From NCBI GenBank assembly GCA_030740295.1, contig JASLXP010000099.1, positions 1 through 22,520 of the forward strand: a DNA stretch of 22,520 nt, written 5' to 3'. Below the pieces are notes generated by a model that saw only the letters and a list, made by a program, of their open reading frames with translations, searched no databases and had not been told where the DNA came from. The stretch comes from Planctomycetota bacterium. Its GTDB lineage: Bacteria > Planctomycetota > PUPC01 > JACPCR01. A program made the position numbers and the translations under genes. Below, in pieces: positions 14,315 through 22,520 of this stretch. The first letter of the stretch is position 1, and each line of letters opens with the position of its first letter.

Positions 14315-16039
14315 TTAATGCAACCCAGTGCCGCCGGAAGGTATGACCGGTAGAAGAATATGCGAAGCGTGGCATCCATCGTGAAGGATGGTCTGCTCTG
14401 CCGTTTGTAATTCCGTATCCGTGCCGGGCCTATTGCCGGTGTTCAGGTTTCTGTCCCACAAGGGGAAGTTGCTGCTGGTAATATCGACCCGGATACGGTG
14501 GCCCTTTTTGAAGACGTTGCTGGTGGGCAGGAGCTCGATGGTATATTCGAGCGGCACGCTTGGCTCGATGAGCGAAGGATTTGCCCAGTCCCTTTCACGA
14601 AAGCGGGCCCTGATGACACCTTCCGTAATGTTGATGGAACGGCCGTCCGGGTAGACATCACAGAGCCGTGCCACGAAATCGGTATCTCGTGCGCTGGTGG
14701 AAGCGAATAGGGTCGCGACAACAGGGCCGGTGACTTCCAGGTCGTCATCCAGGATTTCCGAAGTGTAGACGAGCATATCGTCCCGGCGTTCTAAGGGACG
14801 CTGATCGTATGGGCCGGGCAGGCAATGTTCATAGAGGCCGGGGTTGTACGGACCCACGGAATGATTTCCGCCGAGGGTGGGCACCGGGTGGTCCGGATCG
14901 TAACGGTAATGGTCGGGAGGTTCTTCGCCCGGCGGCTCGTGCGTGAGTTTGCCGTTGCCCAACATGCTGTTTGCCGCGCCGCTGGAATGCAGAAAAAACT
15001 TCGTGAACTCTGTTCTTGCGAGGGGCCATTCGTACTCATCTCGCCAGACGTTGTCGCCCATCACAAAAATCCGGATCGGGGCTTTCTGAAATTCTGATGC
15101 ATCGCCTTCCTTGAGGATGCAGTCCAGCCAGCGCAGAGCTGAATCGTTTTCAGTTAACGCGTCCGGCCCGAAGTCGAGCTGGCCAAGCTTGGACGCAGAC
15201 GTCATGCCGTGGGTCCACGGCCCGACGACCACGCGATGGCTCTTTGCCAGTTCTGATTCCGGAGCATTCTCAGTCAGCTTGCGAAAATTCTTGAAGGTCT
15301 CGCCGGGATAGTAGTCGTACCAACCGCCGGTAAGCAGGACGGGCACGTCAAACTTGTCCATGGTGTGCCGGACATTCAGCGCCTGCCAGTAGTCATCGCG
15401 ACGATCGTGGTTCACGTAATCGCGGTAGAAGGGTACGGGTGGCGTGCCGCCCTTTTCATCGAGGGTAAGGAGCGGAAGTTCACGAAGCAGGCCCATCACA
15501 TCAAACTCGGGCAGCATGCTCGCGTTTGTCAGCCTGGAATCCACTTCGAAACAAAGCCACGTGTATGTCAACGCCAGGCTGAAGACCCCATCGCAATAGT
15601 AGGCTCGGCGCCAGAGATCGGAGGACATGAATCGCGGATTGAGGGCTGCCAGGTACGGGCTGCCGGTGGGGGCCAGGTAGAACTGTGTGGCGGCCAGGTA
15701 TGAGTTGCCAAACATCCCGATCTTTCCGTTGCACCAGGGCTGCTGCCCGATCCACTCGAGGGTATCGAAACCATCTTCTGCCTCGCTCGTGAAGGGATAC
15801 CACTCCCCTTCCGAGCCGTACCGGCCACGGCAATCCTGCGCTACAAAGGCGATCCCCTTTTCGAGAAATTCGTTTCCGGTCATCCCGCCGCGGTTGTATG
15901 CGGTCCGCACCAGGACAACGGGGAACGGCCCTTCGCCGCGGGGAAGGGCAATGGTCGCCTCCAGGCGCACCCCATCGCGCATCGGGATTCTGACGTTGCG
16001 TAAGAGGCGTCCGCGGCGTGTTTCTGCCGGTGAATTCAT
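14315..16039 (-). CDS. CocE/NonD family alpha/beta hydrolase
   Basis: A 574-residue serine hydrolase of the CocE/NonD (X-Pro dipeptidyl-peptidase S15-like) family. The N-terminal RNVRIPMRDGVRLEATIALP and AFVAQDCRGRYGSEGEWYPF are typical. The nucleophile elbow is GNSYLA with Ser113 (the family usually has G-x-S-Y-x-G, so Ala replaces the last Gly). Asp242 lies in GGWYDYYPG and His277 in GPWTHG. The C-terminal third is the jelly-roll domain (LPTSNVFKKGHRIRVDITSS, FPLWDRNLNTG). Family members cleave esters, amides or N-terminal Xaa-Pro dipeptides. No signal peptide is seen, so it may be cytoplasmic. Its ATG overlaps the stop of the sialate-esterase gene (ATGA at 16039-16036), indicating coupled expression. 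Confidence 0.93.
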   Translation of the reverse strand: MNSPAETRRGRLLRNVRIPMRDGVRLEATIALPRGEGPFPVVLVRTAYNRGGMTGNEFLEKGIAFVAQDCRGRYGSEGEWYPFTSEAEDGFDTLEWIGQQPWCNGKIGMFGNSYLAATQFYLAPTGSPYLAALNPRFMSSDLWRRAYYCDGVFSLALTYTWLCFEVDSRLTNASMLPEFDVMGLLRELPLLTLDEKGGTPPVPFYRDYVNHDRRDDYWQALNVRHTMDKFDVPVLLTGGWYDYYPGETFKNFRKLTENAPESELAKSHRVVVGPWTHGMTSASKLGQLDFGPDALTENDSALRWLDCILKEGDASEFQKAPIRIFVMGDNVWRDEYEWPLARTEFTKFFLHSSGAANSMLGNGKLTHEPPGEEPPDHYRYDPDHPVPTLGGNHSVGPYNPGLYEHCLPGPYDQRPLERRDDMLVYTSEILDDDLEVTGPVVATLFASTSARDTDFVARLCDVYPDGRSINITEGVIRARFRERDWANPSLIEPSVPLEYTIELLPTSNVFKKGHRIRVDITSSNFPLWDRNLNTGNRPGTDTELQTAEQTILHDGCHASHILLPVIPSGGTGLH

Positions 16040-18165
16040 TTCTGTTTCTCGCTCGATGCCTGTGCTTTGAGTGCGTCGACCGTTTTGCGCACCTCTTCAA
16101 TCTTTGCGCTGATCTCGGGGTGTTTGCTTTTGATTTGGCGGGAAAGCCAGTCGTCCTGCTGGAGCTCGTCAAGGATTTTTTCGAGACGAGAAATCTTGCT
16201 CCGTATCAGGGCTTCGTCATTCCTGTCGACGCGGGTGTGAAGTGTGTGCTCGTGCCGGGCCACATCGATCTGCAACTGGCGAATTTTGCGATCCAGGGCC
16301 TGTTTTTCCGCTTCCTGTTTGAGGAGTTTGAGTGCCTCACTGGATTTCGCTTTGGCTTCCTTCGAATAGCTCAGCCCCTCCGGGATGGGCCAGTCGTCCG
16401 TGCGGAATGTCGGCATCGGCAGCCGGTTGCGGCCCATCATGTTGCCCTGTGGCCAATTGGCCCAGCCGTAGCGGGCGGCGACAGGCCCGTCCACCAGATC
16501 GCTCGATAGCTCGATACACCATTGGCCGTCGAGCTTTGTGTGACGCCCTCTGGCGGGGTACCAACGACGGTCTTTCCCCGCGATGATGAAGCCTCGGAAT
16601 TCGGCCTTCCCCTCTTGCGGGCAGGGAAGCACCTGCCAGTAGGCGTTGTTTTTTATGTGCTTCCACCTGTCGTACACGATGGGATCGATGTCGAAGAAGA
16701 GGTAGAGCTTGTCGCCTTTGACCTTCATTTCCCGGTAAGTGTTGCCGGTATGCTGGACGGGCTTCTTATAGACCTTTGCGAGTGCCCAGAGTGATGCGTA
16801 TTCGGCGACAGGTAATTTCTCGCCCGGGTGAATGTAGGAATTGCCCGTGGGATAGGTGGCGATCATGCCTGCGTTGGGGTCGCCTTTCAGGGCTCTACGC
16901 TGGATGTCTCGGACGATGGCGTATCCTTCGGCAACCGTGGCGACTTCCGGCTCGATATCGTAGTTGCCCCAACCGGGCTGGCTGATGCAGCCGAAGGGCA
17001 GGGCATCATCGCCGAAGGCTTTGCGGAAGGAGACCGGCACTTTTGGGAAGGTGTATTCATAACGTGTCCACCTCATGAAGTTGTTGTTCTCGCCCTGGTA
17101 ATAGAGCACGCCGCGGACGCCGAGATGGCGAATGGGCATGACGGTAGCGTTGAACAGTCCAGCCGGAGGACTCCATCCGCTGCGCGGATCGCCTGGCTTT
17201 CTCGGCAGACGAAGCCTTGGCTCTTTCTTCCCCTCCGCCTTGGCCTTTGCGACTTTGCCCGCGTGGTCGGACTTTGCTTTTTCAACCGACTTCTCCCATT
17301 CGGCCATGATCTGTTCGAGCTGTTTGGGATCATCCCAGACAGCAGTTTCCTCGTCATAGTTTTTGAGGACGATCCTGATGAGCTCGGCGTCTATGTTCTC
17401 CAGCTCGGGACGCATGCACCAGGTCTGTCCCGTAGTGCCGCCCCGGGCAAGGTTAATGATTCCGACCGGCACTTTGAGGTAGCGATGAAGGAACATCCCA
17501 TACAGGTAAGGCACGGCCGAAAACCTCTGGGCGGATTCAGGTGAACACTCCTGCCAACCGATATTCGGCCGCACATCTTCGAGCGGCCTGTAGTACGAAT
17601 CATTCCAGGCCACATAACGGAGCGCGGGAAAATCTGCGGATGCCCCTTCACGATCCTTGCGATTGAAGTTGCCCCATCCCATGTTGCTCTGTCCGGCGCA
17701 AATCCAAATCTCGCCGATGAGGACATTCTGGATGCCCTTAAGCTTTTCGCCGGATTCAGCGAAGATCCAGGCCGGTTGAAAGCTGGCCTTGACCGGCTCG
17801 AACTGCACTGTCCAGCGTCCGTCGTCGCCGGCCTTCACTTTCAATGACTGATGAGTCTTGGCCGGAGGATTCTTTTCGACATATTGGACCGTGACTGAAT
17901 ATCCCTCTTCTTGATTCTGCGGCGCACCCTCAGGGTTGATTCTCTTCATCGCGGCTTCGCCGGCCGCGGCGTCCTGGGTCAGGGTGACAGTTACCGCATC
18001 TCCCGGTTTTGCCCAGCCCCAGACGCGAATCGGTTTCTCCTGCTGGAGGACCATGTTGTCCGTGAAGATTTTGGCCAGGCGCAGTTCGTCAGCCTGGTCT
18101 TCTGCAAATGCCCAACTTGTGAAAGAACACAGAATGGCAAGGGAGATACTGAACATAGATTTCAT
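16036..18165 (-). CDS. Sialate O-acetylesterase-like protein with C-terminal coiled coil
   Basis: A 709-residue exported SGNH-fold esterase. The start at 18165 is chosen because AAAGG lies 7 bases ahead and a good signal peptide follows (MKSMFSISLAILCSFTSWAFA); the frame is open further upstream to 18228. Residues about 30-135 form a beta-sandwich (RLAKIFTDNMVLQQEKPIRV, the usual opening of this family). The catalytic serine is Ser160 in ICAGQSNMGW, and YYQGENN is the second family block. Relatives remove O-acetyl groups from sialic acid or other acetylated glycans. Residues about 600-709 form a charged coiled coil (SEALKLLKQEAEKQALDRKI onward) that is not part of the esterase fold. The gene is coupled to the CocE/NonD hydrolase downstream. 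Confidence 0.92.
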   Translation of the reverse strand: MKSMFSISLAILCSFTSWAFAEDQADELRLAKIFTDNMVLQQEKPIRVWGWAKPGDAVTVTLTQDAAAGEAAMKRINPEGAPQNQEEGYSVTVQYVEKNPPAKTHQSLKVKAGDDGRWTVQFEPVKASFQPAWIFAESGEKLKGIQNVLIGEIWICAGQSNMGWGNFNRKDREGASADFPALRYVAWNDSYYRPLEDVRPNIGWQECSPESAQRFSAVPYLYGMFLHRYLKVPVGIINLARGGTTGQTWCMRPELENIDAELIRIVLKNYDEETAVWDDPKQLEQIMAEWEKSVEKAKSDHAGKVAKAKAEGKKEPRLRLPRKPGDPRSGWSPPAGLFNATVMPIRHLGVRGVLYYQGENNNFMRWTRYEYTFPKVPVSFRKAFGDDALPFGCISQPGWGNYDIEPEVATVAEGYAIVRDIQRRALKGDPNAGMIATYPTGNSYIHPGEKLPVAEYASLWALAKVYKKPVQHTGNTYREMKVKGDKLYLFFDIDPIVYDRWKHIKNNAYWQVLPCPQEGKAEFRGFIIAGKDRRWYPARGRHTKLDGQWCIELSSDLVDGPVAARYGWANWPQGNMMGRNRLPMPTFRTDDWPIPEGLSYSKEAKAKSSEALKLLKQEAEKQALDRKIRQLQIDVARHEHTLHTRVDRNDEALIRSKISRLEKILDELQQDDWLSRQIKSKHPEISAKIEEVRKTVDALKAQASSEKQK

Positions 18166-18291
18166 AGGGATGCCTTTGGTGTGATTGACCTGGCCAGGTG
18201 AATTCCCGTGAAGACCCATTAGAAGCATCGACTTGATTCAAAATGCGTTTCCGTTCAAATGAGACGGCTTTGAATCCAAGCCTTTTCCATC

Positions 18292-18573
18292 ATGCCTTCT
18301 TTCATCGTTTCTGAGGAAGAAAAATACTTCTTCGATCTGCGGGGCTACCTGATCGTGCGTGGGGCATTGTCGCAATCGGACCTTGATGAGTGCAACCGGG
18401 CGATCGAACACTTTGCCGACAGGATAAAGCCCATCGAAGGCAGAAGCCTGGCCTTGGGCTCGAATGCCCTCGAGGCTGATGAGGGGCGCATGCAGCTTAC
18501 GGGCATGCTTGGCTGGCCGGCGCCGTGGCGTGAGCCGTTTCGCAAACTGCTGGCTCATCGTCCGGCTATCTGA
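18292..18573 (+). pseudogene. Truncated phytanoyl-CoA dioxygenase (PhyH) family remnant
   Basis: The 93-residue product matches the N-terminus of PhyH-family Fe(II)/2-oxoglutarate dioxygenases (FFDLRGYLIVRGALSQSDLDECNRAI, then GMLGWPAPWREPFRKLLAH). Family members are usually about 250-300 residues. The H-x-D iron-binding motif and the distal His are absent because the frame stops at 18571-18573. I found no continuation in the other plus-strand frames before the next gene. This looks like a decayed or deleted gene, although a short expressed protein cannot be excluded. It is divergent from the sialate-esterase gene, with 126 bases between starts. Confidence 0.65.
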
Positions 18574-18629
18574 TGAGAGACAGACTCGCCACACAGGAAC
18601 GGCCAATGGGTGCCTATGCCGAAGAAAAC

Positions 18630-21296
18630 ATGAGTCCTTTCAAAACAGTTTTGACATCGGTTTTAGTGATGGTCGTCGTATCAGCGTTCGAGCCGGCATT
18701 CGCCGCGGGCCCTATGCGATACGGTCACGCTCCGGCTGAGTATCACAATGACGAATACTTCGTGGTCAACCGGGCAAAACAAGCGCCGGTGATCGACGGA
18801 GATTTGACGGACGCTTGCTGGAACGAATCCGTGGAACTATTCCCTTTTTCGACGCTTGGAGGAGGCGGCTCTCTGAGTCTTCTCCAGACCCGTGTCAAAC
18901 TCACCTGGGACGATGGAGCTTTCTATGTGGCTTACCATTGCGAACAGCCGGATATGGAATTGGCCAAACGGCGCGGGGACCATCTCGAAATCTTCTTCAT
19001 GCCGCTTTACCCGGATAAGCCGTATCACGTTAACAACGCGACCGCTATTCTATTCTTCGCCCGCCATAAGCCGGAGACGAGACACTACCAGCAGGCGGGC
19101 GGTGGCATGGGAGGAGGTGGACGACTCTATTTTCTGGATGGCTCGAAAGTAGAATCCGCGGGGAAGACCGGCAATGACTGGTGGACCTGGGAGGCAAAGA
19201 TCGAGTTCAAATATCTTTGGACTCGCGGGTTCAAACCGCCAGACCCGAAGCAGGTGCACACCTGGAAAATCGGGTTCAATCGCTGGAGCAATTTTCATGG
19301 TGAAATTGGATGGTACGGGTCAATGCTCTCCAGTCTTAACCACCAGACGGACCACTGTCCTGTTTTCAAGCTTGCCGGCACGGGCACCGCGCCGAGGGTG
19401 CAACTGACCCATCCAATGAAGGGGAACGGACCGGGCAGATTTTCGGTCACTATCCGCAGTCTTCGCGCCGGGGAACAGACCTACCGAGTCAAAGTCCTTC
19501 GTCGCAACGAGCCATTCGATCCGGTCCTCGGCGAGGTCCGGCCTCTGAACGTAGAGGGAGAAGACTCGGGTACTGTGCAACTGAAACATGGGCAGGATGC
19601 CAAACTGGATTACCAGGTTCCATTCAAGGGATGGCGCAACCAATACCGCGTCGAGGTCTGGGACGGCGGCGGGAGGACCGCGTATTATAAAAGCCTATGG
19701 TACTCCCTTGGCGACGATGTCCTTTCGCACGGCTGGGACTCCGAACGGCCCCAAGTCGGAATCCTGCCCGAGCCGAAACAGATTCTCATGCGAAAGGGAA
19801 AGTTCTCCCCGTCCAGTACCACGCCAGTGCTGGTAGATGCTGCAAGCGAAGCGGACATTTTCTCCGCCAGCTACCTTTCGAAACCAGTCGGGTCACTTGC
19901 ACAGAGATGGCCATCCTTTGCCGTGAAGGAAGTAAAAAGTCAGGCGACCGTGAAGGGCAGATGCATCCTCATTGGGGATGTTTTCAAAAGTCTCTGGATG
20001 CAGGATGTTCTGGAAAGGCGAGGAGTCAACCTACCGCACCTGAAGCTGCCGGCCCAGGGTTACGTGCTCGATATCAGTCGCGATCTGATTGTCGTTCACG
20101 GCGAAGGAGCAGCGGGAAGATTCTATGGAGTTCAGTCGATTCGGCAGTTGATTCTTCAAAATCGCAAGGCGCTGCCGGCTCTCCGGATTGCTGACTGGCC
20201 CGACCTCGACTGGCGCGGCGCCTGGCACTCGTTCACGGTGAACGAAACCAACATCGACCTGGCCTGCCTGTTCAAGATGAACGTGGGCGCCCTCTCTTTT
20301 GAGAAGAAGCAGAAGTATCATTTTCGCCCGTTCTCGTTTAACGCCCATACCTGGTTCGGACACACTGGCGGAGCGCTGGTGCCTCCTGAAAAAAGGGAGC
20401 CAGTGCAAGGCGAGCCCGTCATTTGCCCTGCCTCAGAGTGCAAAGACGAGCTGGTGGCAGCGATCGAGAGATACAGCAAGCCACACGGCACGGATGCCTC
20501 TGCGATGCCATACGTATTCGTCGGTGCCGACGAAGCTCCTTTCGGCACCTGCGAGCGATGCCAGAAGATGATCGATGAAAGAGGCGTGGGCGGGACAGTG
20601 GCTCATCACTTTCGCGACAACATGTACGCGGCCTGCAAGGCCCGGGGCAAGACGATGATGTGCTGGGCTGACGCGCTCCTGGCTTTCGAGGATTCTCTCA
20701 ACACCATGCCGAAGGATTTCATTCCCCTTCACTGGATGTACTACGCGACGACTTACTCCGGCGGCCTCGACCTGTTGGGAAGGCATGGCCTGCCGTTCGT
20801 CACGGCCCCGATGACCCGGGGCGAACAGAGCTTTCACTTCCCGCAGATTCGGTCACGCGAACGCAACATCGCGACCCAGGCCCGATGCGCCGCCCACGCG
20901 AAAGGCAAAGGAATCTGGACCACCACCTGGGGTGGGGGGCTCCACGATGACCTGTTGTGGTATCCCTATCTGCTGGCCGCCGAGTACGGCTGGTCCGCGG
21001 GCCCTGACATCCGCACCTTCCGTAGAAAGTTCGGCAGGATCTTCTTCGGCTCTGAAAATGGCGGCGACTGGCTCCTGGAACTGGAGCGCCTGACGGCCCT
21101 CTACCTGCACGAAAAGAACACGCCTCCTGCCACCCTCGAAGAAGACAGGAAGACGATCAATCAGATCACCAGAGAGATCTCTTCTTCAATCGCCAGGGAC
21201 TGGTTCACGAAAGACAAACTTGCCACGCTCCTCAAGATTGCAGAGAGGGTCCGAGAGAAGCTGGAAGCCCTGGTGTCTTCATCACAGTCTGAATGA
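18630..21296 (+). CDS. Secreted CBM9-like plus GH20-like glycoside hydrolase
   Basis: An 888-residue exported protein. The ATG at 18630 is chosen for the signal peptide MSPFKTVLTSVLVMVVVSAFEPAFA; the frame is open back to 18573. Residues about 45-245 look like a CBM9/DOMON-type carbohydrate-binding domain (APVIDGDLTDACWNES, WTWEAKIEFKYL). Residues about 400-515 match the GH20 N-terminal alpha/beta domain (QGYVLDISRDLIVVHGEGAA, FYGVQSIRQLI). The barrel begins at DWPDLDWRGAWHS and has an acidic pair in FVGADEAPFG (Asp634, Glu635), matching the GH20 catalytic Asp-Glu. However, only about 90 residues separate the two, with a Cys pair (Cys641, Cys644) following, so the barrel is not standard. By family it would release beta-linked N-acetylhexosamine; the substrate here is unproven. 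Confidence 0.82.
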   Translation: MSPFKTVLTSVLVMVVVSAFEPAFAAGPMRYGHAPAEYHNDEYFVVNRAKQAPVIDGDLTDACWNESVELFPFSTLGGGGSLSLLQTRVKLTWDDGAFYVAYHCEQPDMELAKRRGDHLEIFFMPLYPDKPYHVNNATAILFFARHKPETRHYQQAGGGMGGGGRLYFLDGSKVESAGKTGNDWWTWEAKIEFKYLWTRGFKPPDPKQVHTWKIGFNRWSNFHGEIGWYGSMLSSLNHQTDHCPVFKLAGTGTAPRVQLTHPMKGNGPGRFSVTIRSLRAGEQTYRVKVLRRNEPFDPVLGEVRPLNVEGEDSGTVQLKHGQDAKLDYQVPFKGWRNQYRVEVWDGGGRTAYYKSLWYSLGDDVLSHGWDSERPQVGILPEPKQILMRKGKFSPSSTTPVLVDAASEADIFSASYLSKPVGSLAQRWPSFAVKEVKSQATVKGRCILIGDVFKSLWMQDVLERRGVNLPHLKLPAQGYVLDISRDLIVVHGEGAAGRFYGVQSIRQLILQNRKALPALRIADWPDLDWRGAWHSFTVNETNIDLACLFKMNVGALSFEKKQKYHFRPFSFNAHTWFGHTGGALVPPEKREPVQGEPVICPASECKDELVAAIERYSKPHGTDASAMPYVFVGADEAPFGTCERCQKMIDERGVGGTVAHHFRDNMYAACKARGKTMMCWADALLAFEDSLNTMPKDFIPLHWMYYATTYSGGLDLLGRHGLPFVTAPMTRGEQSFHFPQIRSRERNIATQARCAAHAKGKGIWTTTWGGGLHDDLLWYPYLLAAEYGWSAGPDIRTFRRKFGRIFFGSENGGDWLLELERLTALYLHEKNTPPATLEEDRKTINQITREISSSIARDWFTKDKLATLLKIAERVREKLEALVSSSQSE

Positions 21297-21425
21297 TTGC
21301 TGAATTCTGATTTCTGAACTCAAGCATTCGTTTAAGCGGCACATTTCTGACTTCAGAAATCGAAAATCAGAAATCGTCACTCTTCATTCAATTCCTGAGC
21401 TGGATGCAAGTGTTGCTCACTCCCT
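21297..21425. terminator. Hairpin region between convergent genes
   Basis: Between the convergent GH20-like and leucine-rich-repeat genes, GATTTCTGAA (21309-21318) is repeated inverted as TTCAGAAATC (21352-21361), and TCAGAAATC recurs at 21367-21375. The arms can pair in two alternative ways. There is no T-run directly after the stem, so termination is only suggested by position. No gene is visible in these 129 bases. Confidence 0.35.
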
Positions 21426-22520
21426 CTACATCTTGTCCCACGTTACTTTTGTGCCCCCCGCAGTGAGCTCTTTTACAGTTTCAAGGGACTCCTTCGAGTA
21501 ATTGTTCTTCTCTGACAATGTAAGCACTCTCGGTCGGATGGTGGCCAACGGGGTCAGGTCGGTGAGGGGCATTCTCTGGATGTGCAGAGTTTTAATGCGA
21601 AGTGCTGCAAGCGGCCTGATGCTGGTGGCCGGCACTCCCTTCATATCGAGCTCGGCGAGATTCTTCAGGTCTGTCAGCGGGGAGAGGTCGGTGACTTTCA
21701 GATACTGCATGTGAAGCTTTTCGAGTGTTGTTATTTTTTTGAGGGCGCCGATTTCCGTAATCCTGTTCTTGTTCATCATTAATTCTTTGAGTGGCAGCCC
21801 GGCCAATGGCGAGATATCCGTCACCTGGGATTCGGAGAATGACAGAACTTCGAGTTGGAGACTGCTCAGCGGGGACAGATCTTCGACCTGTGTTTCATCG
21901 AATCTGAGTAACTTCAGCGTTTTCAATTCTCGAATCGGCGTGATATCGGCAGTGCCGCCCTTCACGAAAGACAGCCTCTCCAAAGGGGACTGTGCAAGCG
22001 GCGATAGATCCAGCTTGAAACTGATGCGATCGAGAATGAGGGCTTTGAGTGGCATTCCTCTGAGTGCCTCGAGCGTGCCTCCCCTGAGAGCTGAGAGGTT
22101 GAGGGCTTCGAGGGGGACACCCTTCAGTGGGCTCAAATCTGAGACCCGTGCGCTGTCGAGGCTGAGAATTTTCAGTTTCAGACCGCTGAGAGGGCTGAGA
22201 TCCTTGATCGGGGTATTGCTGGCAGCGAGTTTTTCGAGGGGCATGTTTCGGAGGGGTGACAGATCCGAAACCGGGGTAAGGCCCAAAGCAAGGCTTTTTA
22301 ACGGCGCGCCTTCAAGTGGAGTAAGATCTTTTATCCTATTGGAGTTCTTGAAGGAGACATTCACCAGTGGCATCCCGGCCAGAGGCGAAATGTCTCTGAC
22401 TTTTGCACCCCACAGCTCCAGATGGTTCAACTCCATGCCCTTCAAAGGTGAAATGTCTGCGACAGGGCAGGCGTGAATTCTTAAACTTGCGACGGGCATC
22501 CCTCGAAGACCGGATATGTC
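21426..22520 (-). CDS. Leucine-rich-repeat protein, C-terminal part (cut by window edge)
   Basis: The frame is open from the window's right edge (it begins D-I-S-G-L-R-G) to the stop at 21426, so the true start lies outside and the ATG at 22499 is internal. The visible 364 residues hold about 16 repeats of 21-22 residues with the pattern D-[IL]-[ST]-P-L-x-x-x-x-L-x-x-L-x-[LF]-x-x-x-x-[VI]-x. The last repeat is followed by a short tail (SLETVKELTAGGTKVTWDKM). This is a bacterial LRR solenoid, a protein-binding scaffold. In Planctomycetota and Lentisphaerota similar chains are often the C-terminal part of Ser/Thr protein kinases, which would be encoded just outside this window; that is inference. 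It converges on the GH20-like gene. Confidence 0.9.
   Translation of the reverse strand, partial: DISGLRGMPVASLRIHACPVADISPLKGMELNHLELWGAKVRDISPLAGMPLVNVSFKNSNRIKDLTPLEGAPLKSLALGLTPVSDLSPLRNMPLEKLAASNTPIKDLSPLSGLKLKILSLDSARVSDLSPLKGVPLEALNLSALRGGTLEALRGMPLKALILDRISFKLDLSPLAQSPLERLSFVKGGTADITPIRELKTLKLLRFDETQVEDLSPLSSLQLEVLSFSESQVTDISPLAGLPLKELMMNKNRITEIGALKKITTLEKLHMQYLKVTDLSPLTDLKNLAELDMKGVPATSIRPLAALRIKTLHIQRMPLTDLTPLATIRPRVLTLSEKNNYSKESLETVKELTAGGTKVTWDKM

Noticed and set aside
16828..17544. 238-codon plus-strand frame
   Set aside because: Antisense to the sialate esterase-like gene, which has a signal peptide and GQSNM in the real frame.
21739..22476. 245-codon plus-strand frame with regular repeats
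   Set aside because: Its regularity is only the reverse complement of the leucine-rich repeats on the minus strand.
21426..22520. Periodic DNA pattern that could be read as a CRISPR-like array
   Set aside because: The 63-66-base periodicity is codon-level LRR repetition; the units are degenerate and there are no identical repeats with unique spacers.

Overview
The window carries 16 protein-coding genes that I accept (two run off the ends), one truncated gene remnant, and several blocks of non-coding repeats. Gene content suggests a heterotrophic bacterium of the PVC/Planctomycetota-Lentisphaerota kind. The pointers are an OPT-like multi-pass membrane protein, a chain of short leucine-rich repeats with a D-[IL]-S-P-L core, several secreted esterase or glycosidase genes with N-terminal signal peptides, and an orphan FlgM-like anti-sigma protein. 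This placement is inference from gene style. There is no rRNA, and I found no tRNA, CRISPR array or transposase.

Layout. 1-839 (minus) is the N-terminal part of a secreted SGNH/GDSL-type hydrolase, cut by the window edge. 1177-4360 (plus) is a compact operon: an S41 C-terminal processing protease, tsaD, and an HspQ/YccV-domain protein. 9096-4426 (minus) holds an M50 site-2-type protease, mazG, an OPT-like membrane protein and a Rid-family protein. 9114-10883 (plus) is a large exported protein of unknown function that starts 17 bases from the M50 gene. 10884-11310 is non-coding and packed with nested repeats. 11311-14263 (minus) holds an FlgM-like protein, hemC, an ABC-transport auxiliary lipoprotein, tsaB and a small MazG-like pyrophosphohydrolase. 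18165-14315 (minus) is a sialate O-acetylesterase-like gene coupled to a CocE/NonD hydrolase. 18292-18573 (plus) is a PhyH remnant, and 18630-21296 (plus) is a CBM9-like plus GH20-like protein. 22520-21426 (minus) is the C-terminal part of a leucine-rich-repeat protein.

How they fit together. TsaD and TsaB belong to the same tRNA t6A modification machine but sit about 9.5 kb apart on opposite strands. Two MazG-fold pyrophosphohydrolases are encoded in separate operons. The S41 and M50 proteases point to envelope proteolysis. The SGNH hydrolase, the sialate-esterase/CocE pair and the GH20-like protein suggest processing of acylated, amino-sugar-containing glycans outside the cytoplasm. Three adjacent gene pairs on the minus strand use 4-base ATGA overlaps (16039/16036, 13976/13973, 13284/13281).

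The most distinctive non-coding signal is a pair of REPIN-like elements (7703-7772 and 11162-11240). Each is built from two inverted arms, and each arm is itself a small hairpin. Most differences between the arms are compensatory base-pair swaps that keep the small hairpins intact. I did not find a clear self-contained new defence or biosynthetic system. The best candidates for novelty are these repeats, the unusual GH20-like protein, the unknown exported protein and the YccV protein with a helical N-terminal extension.
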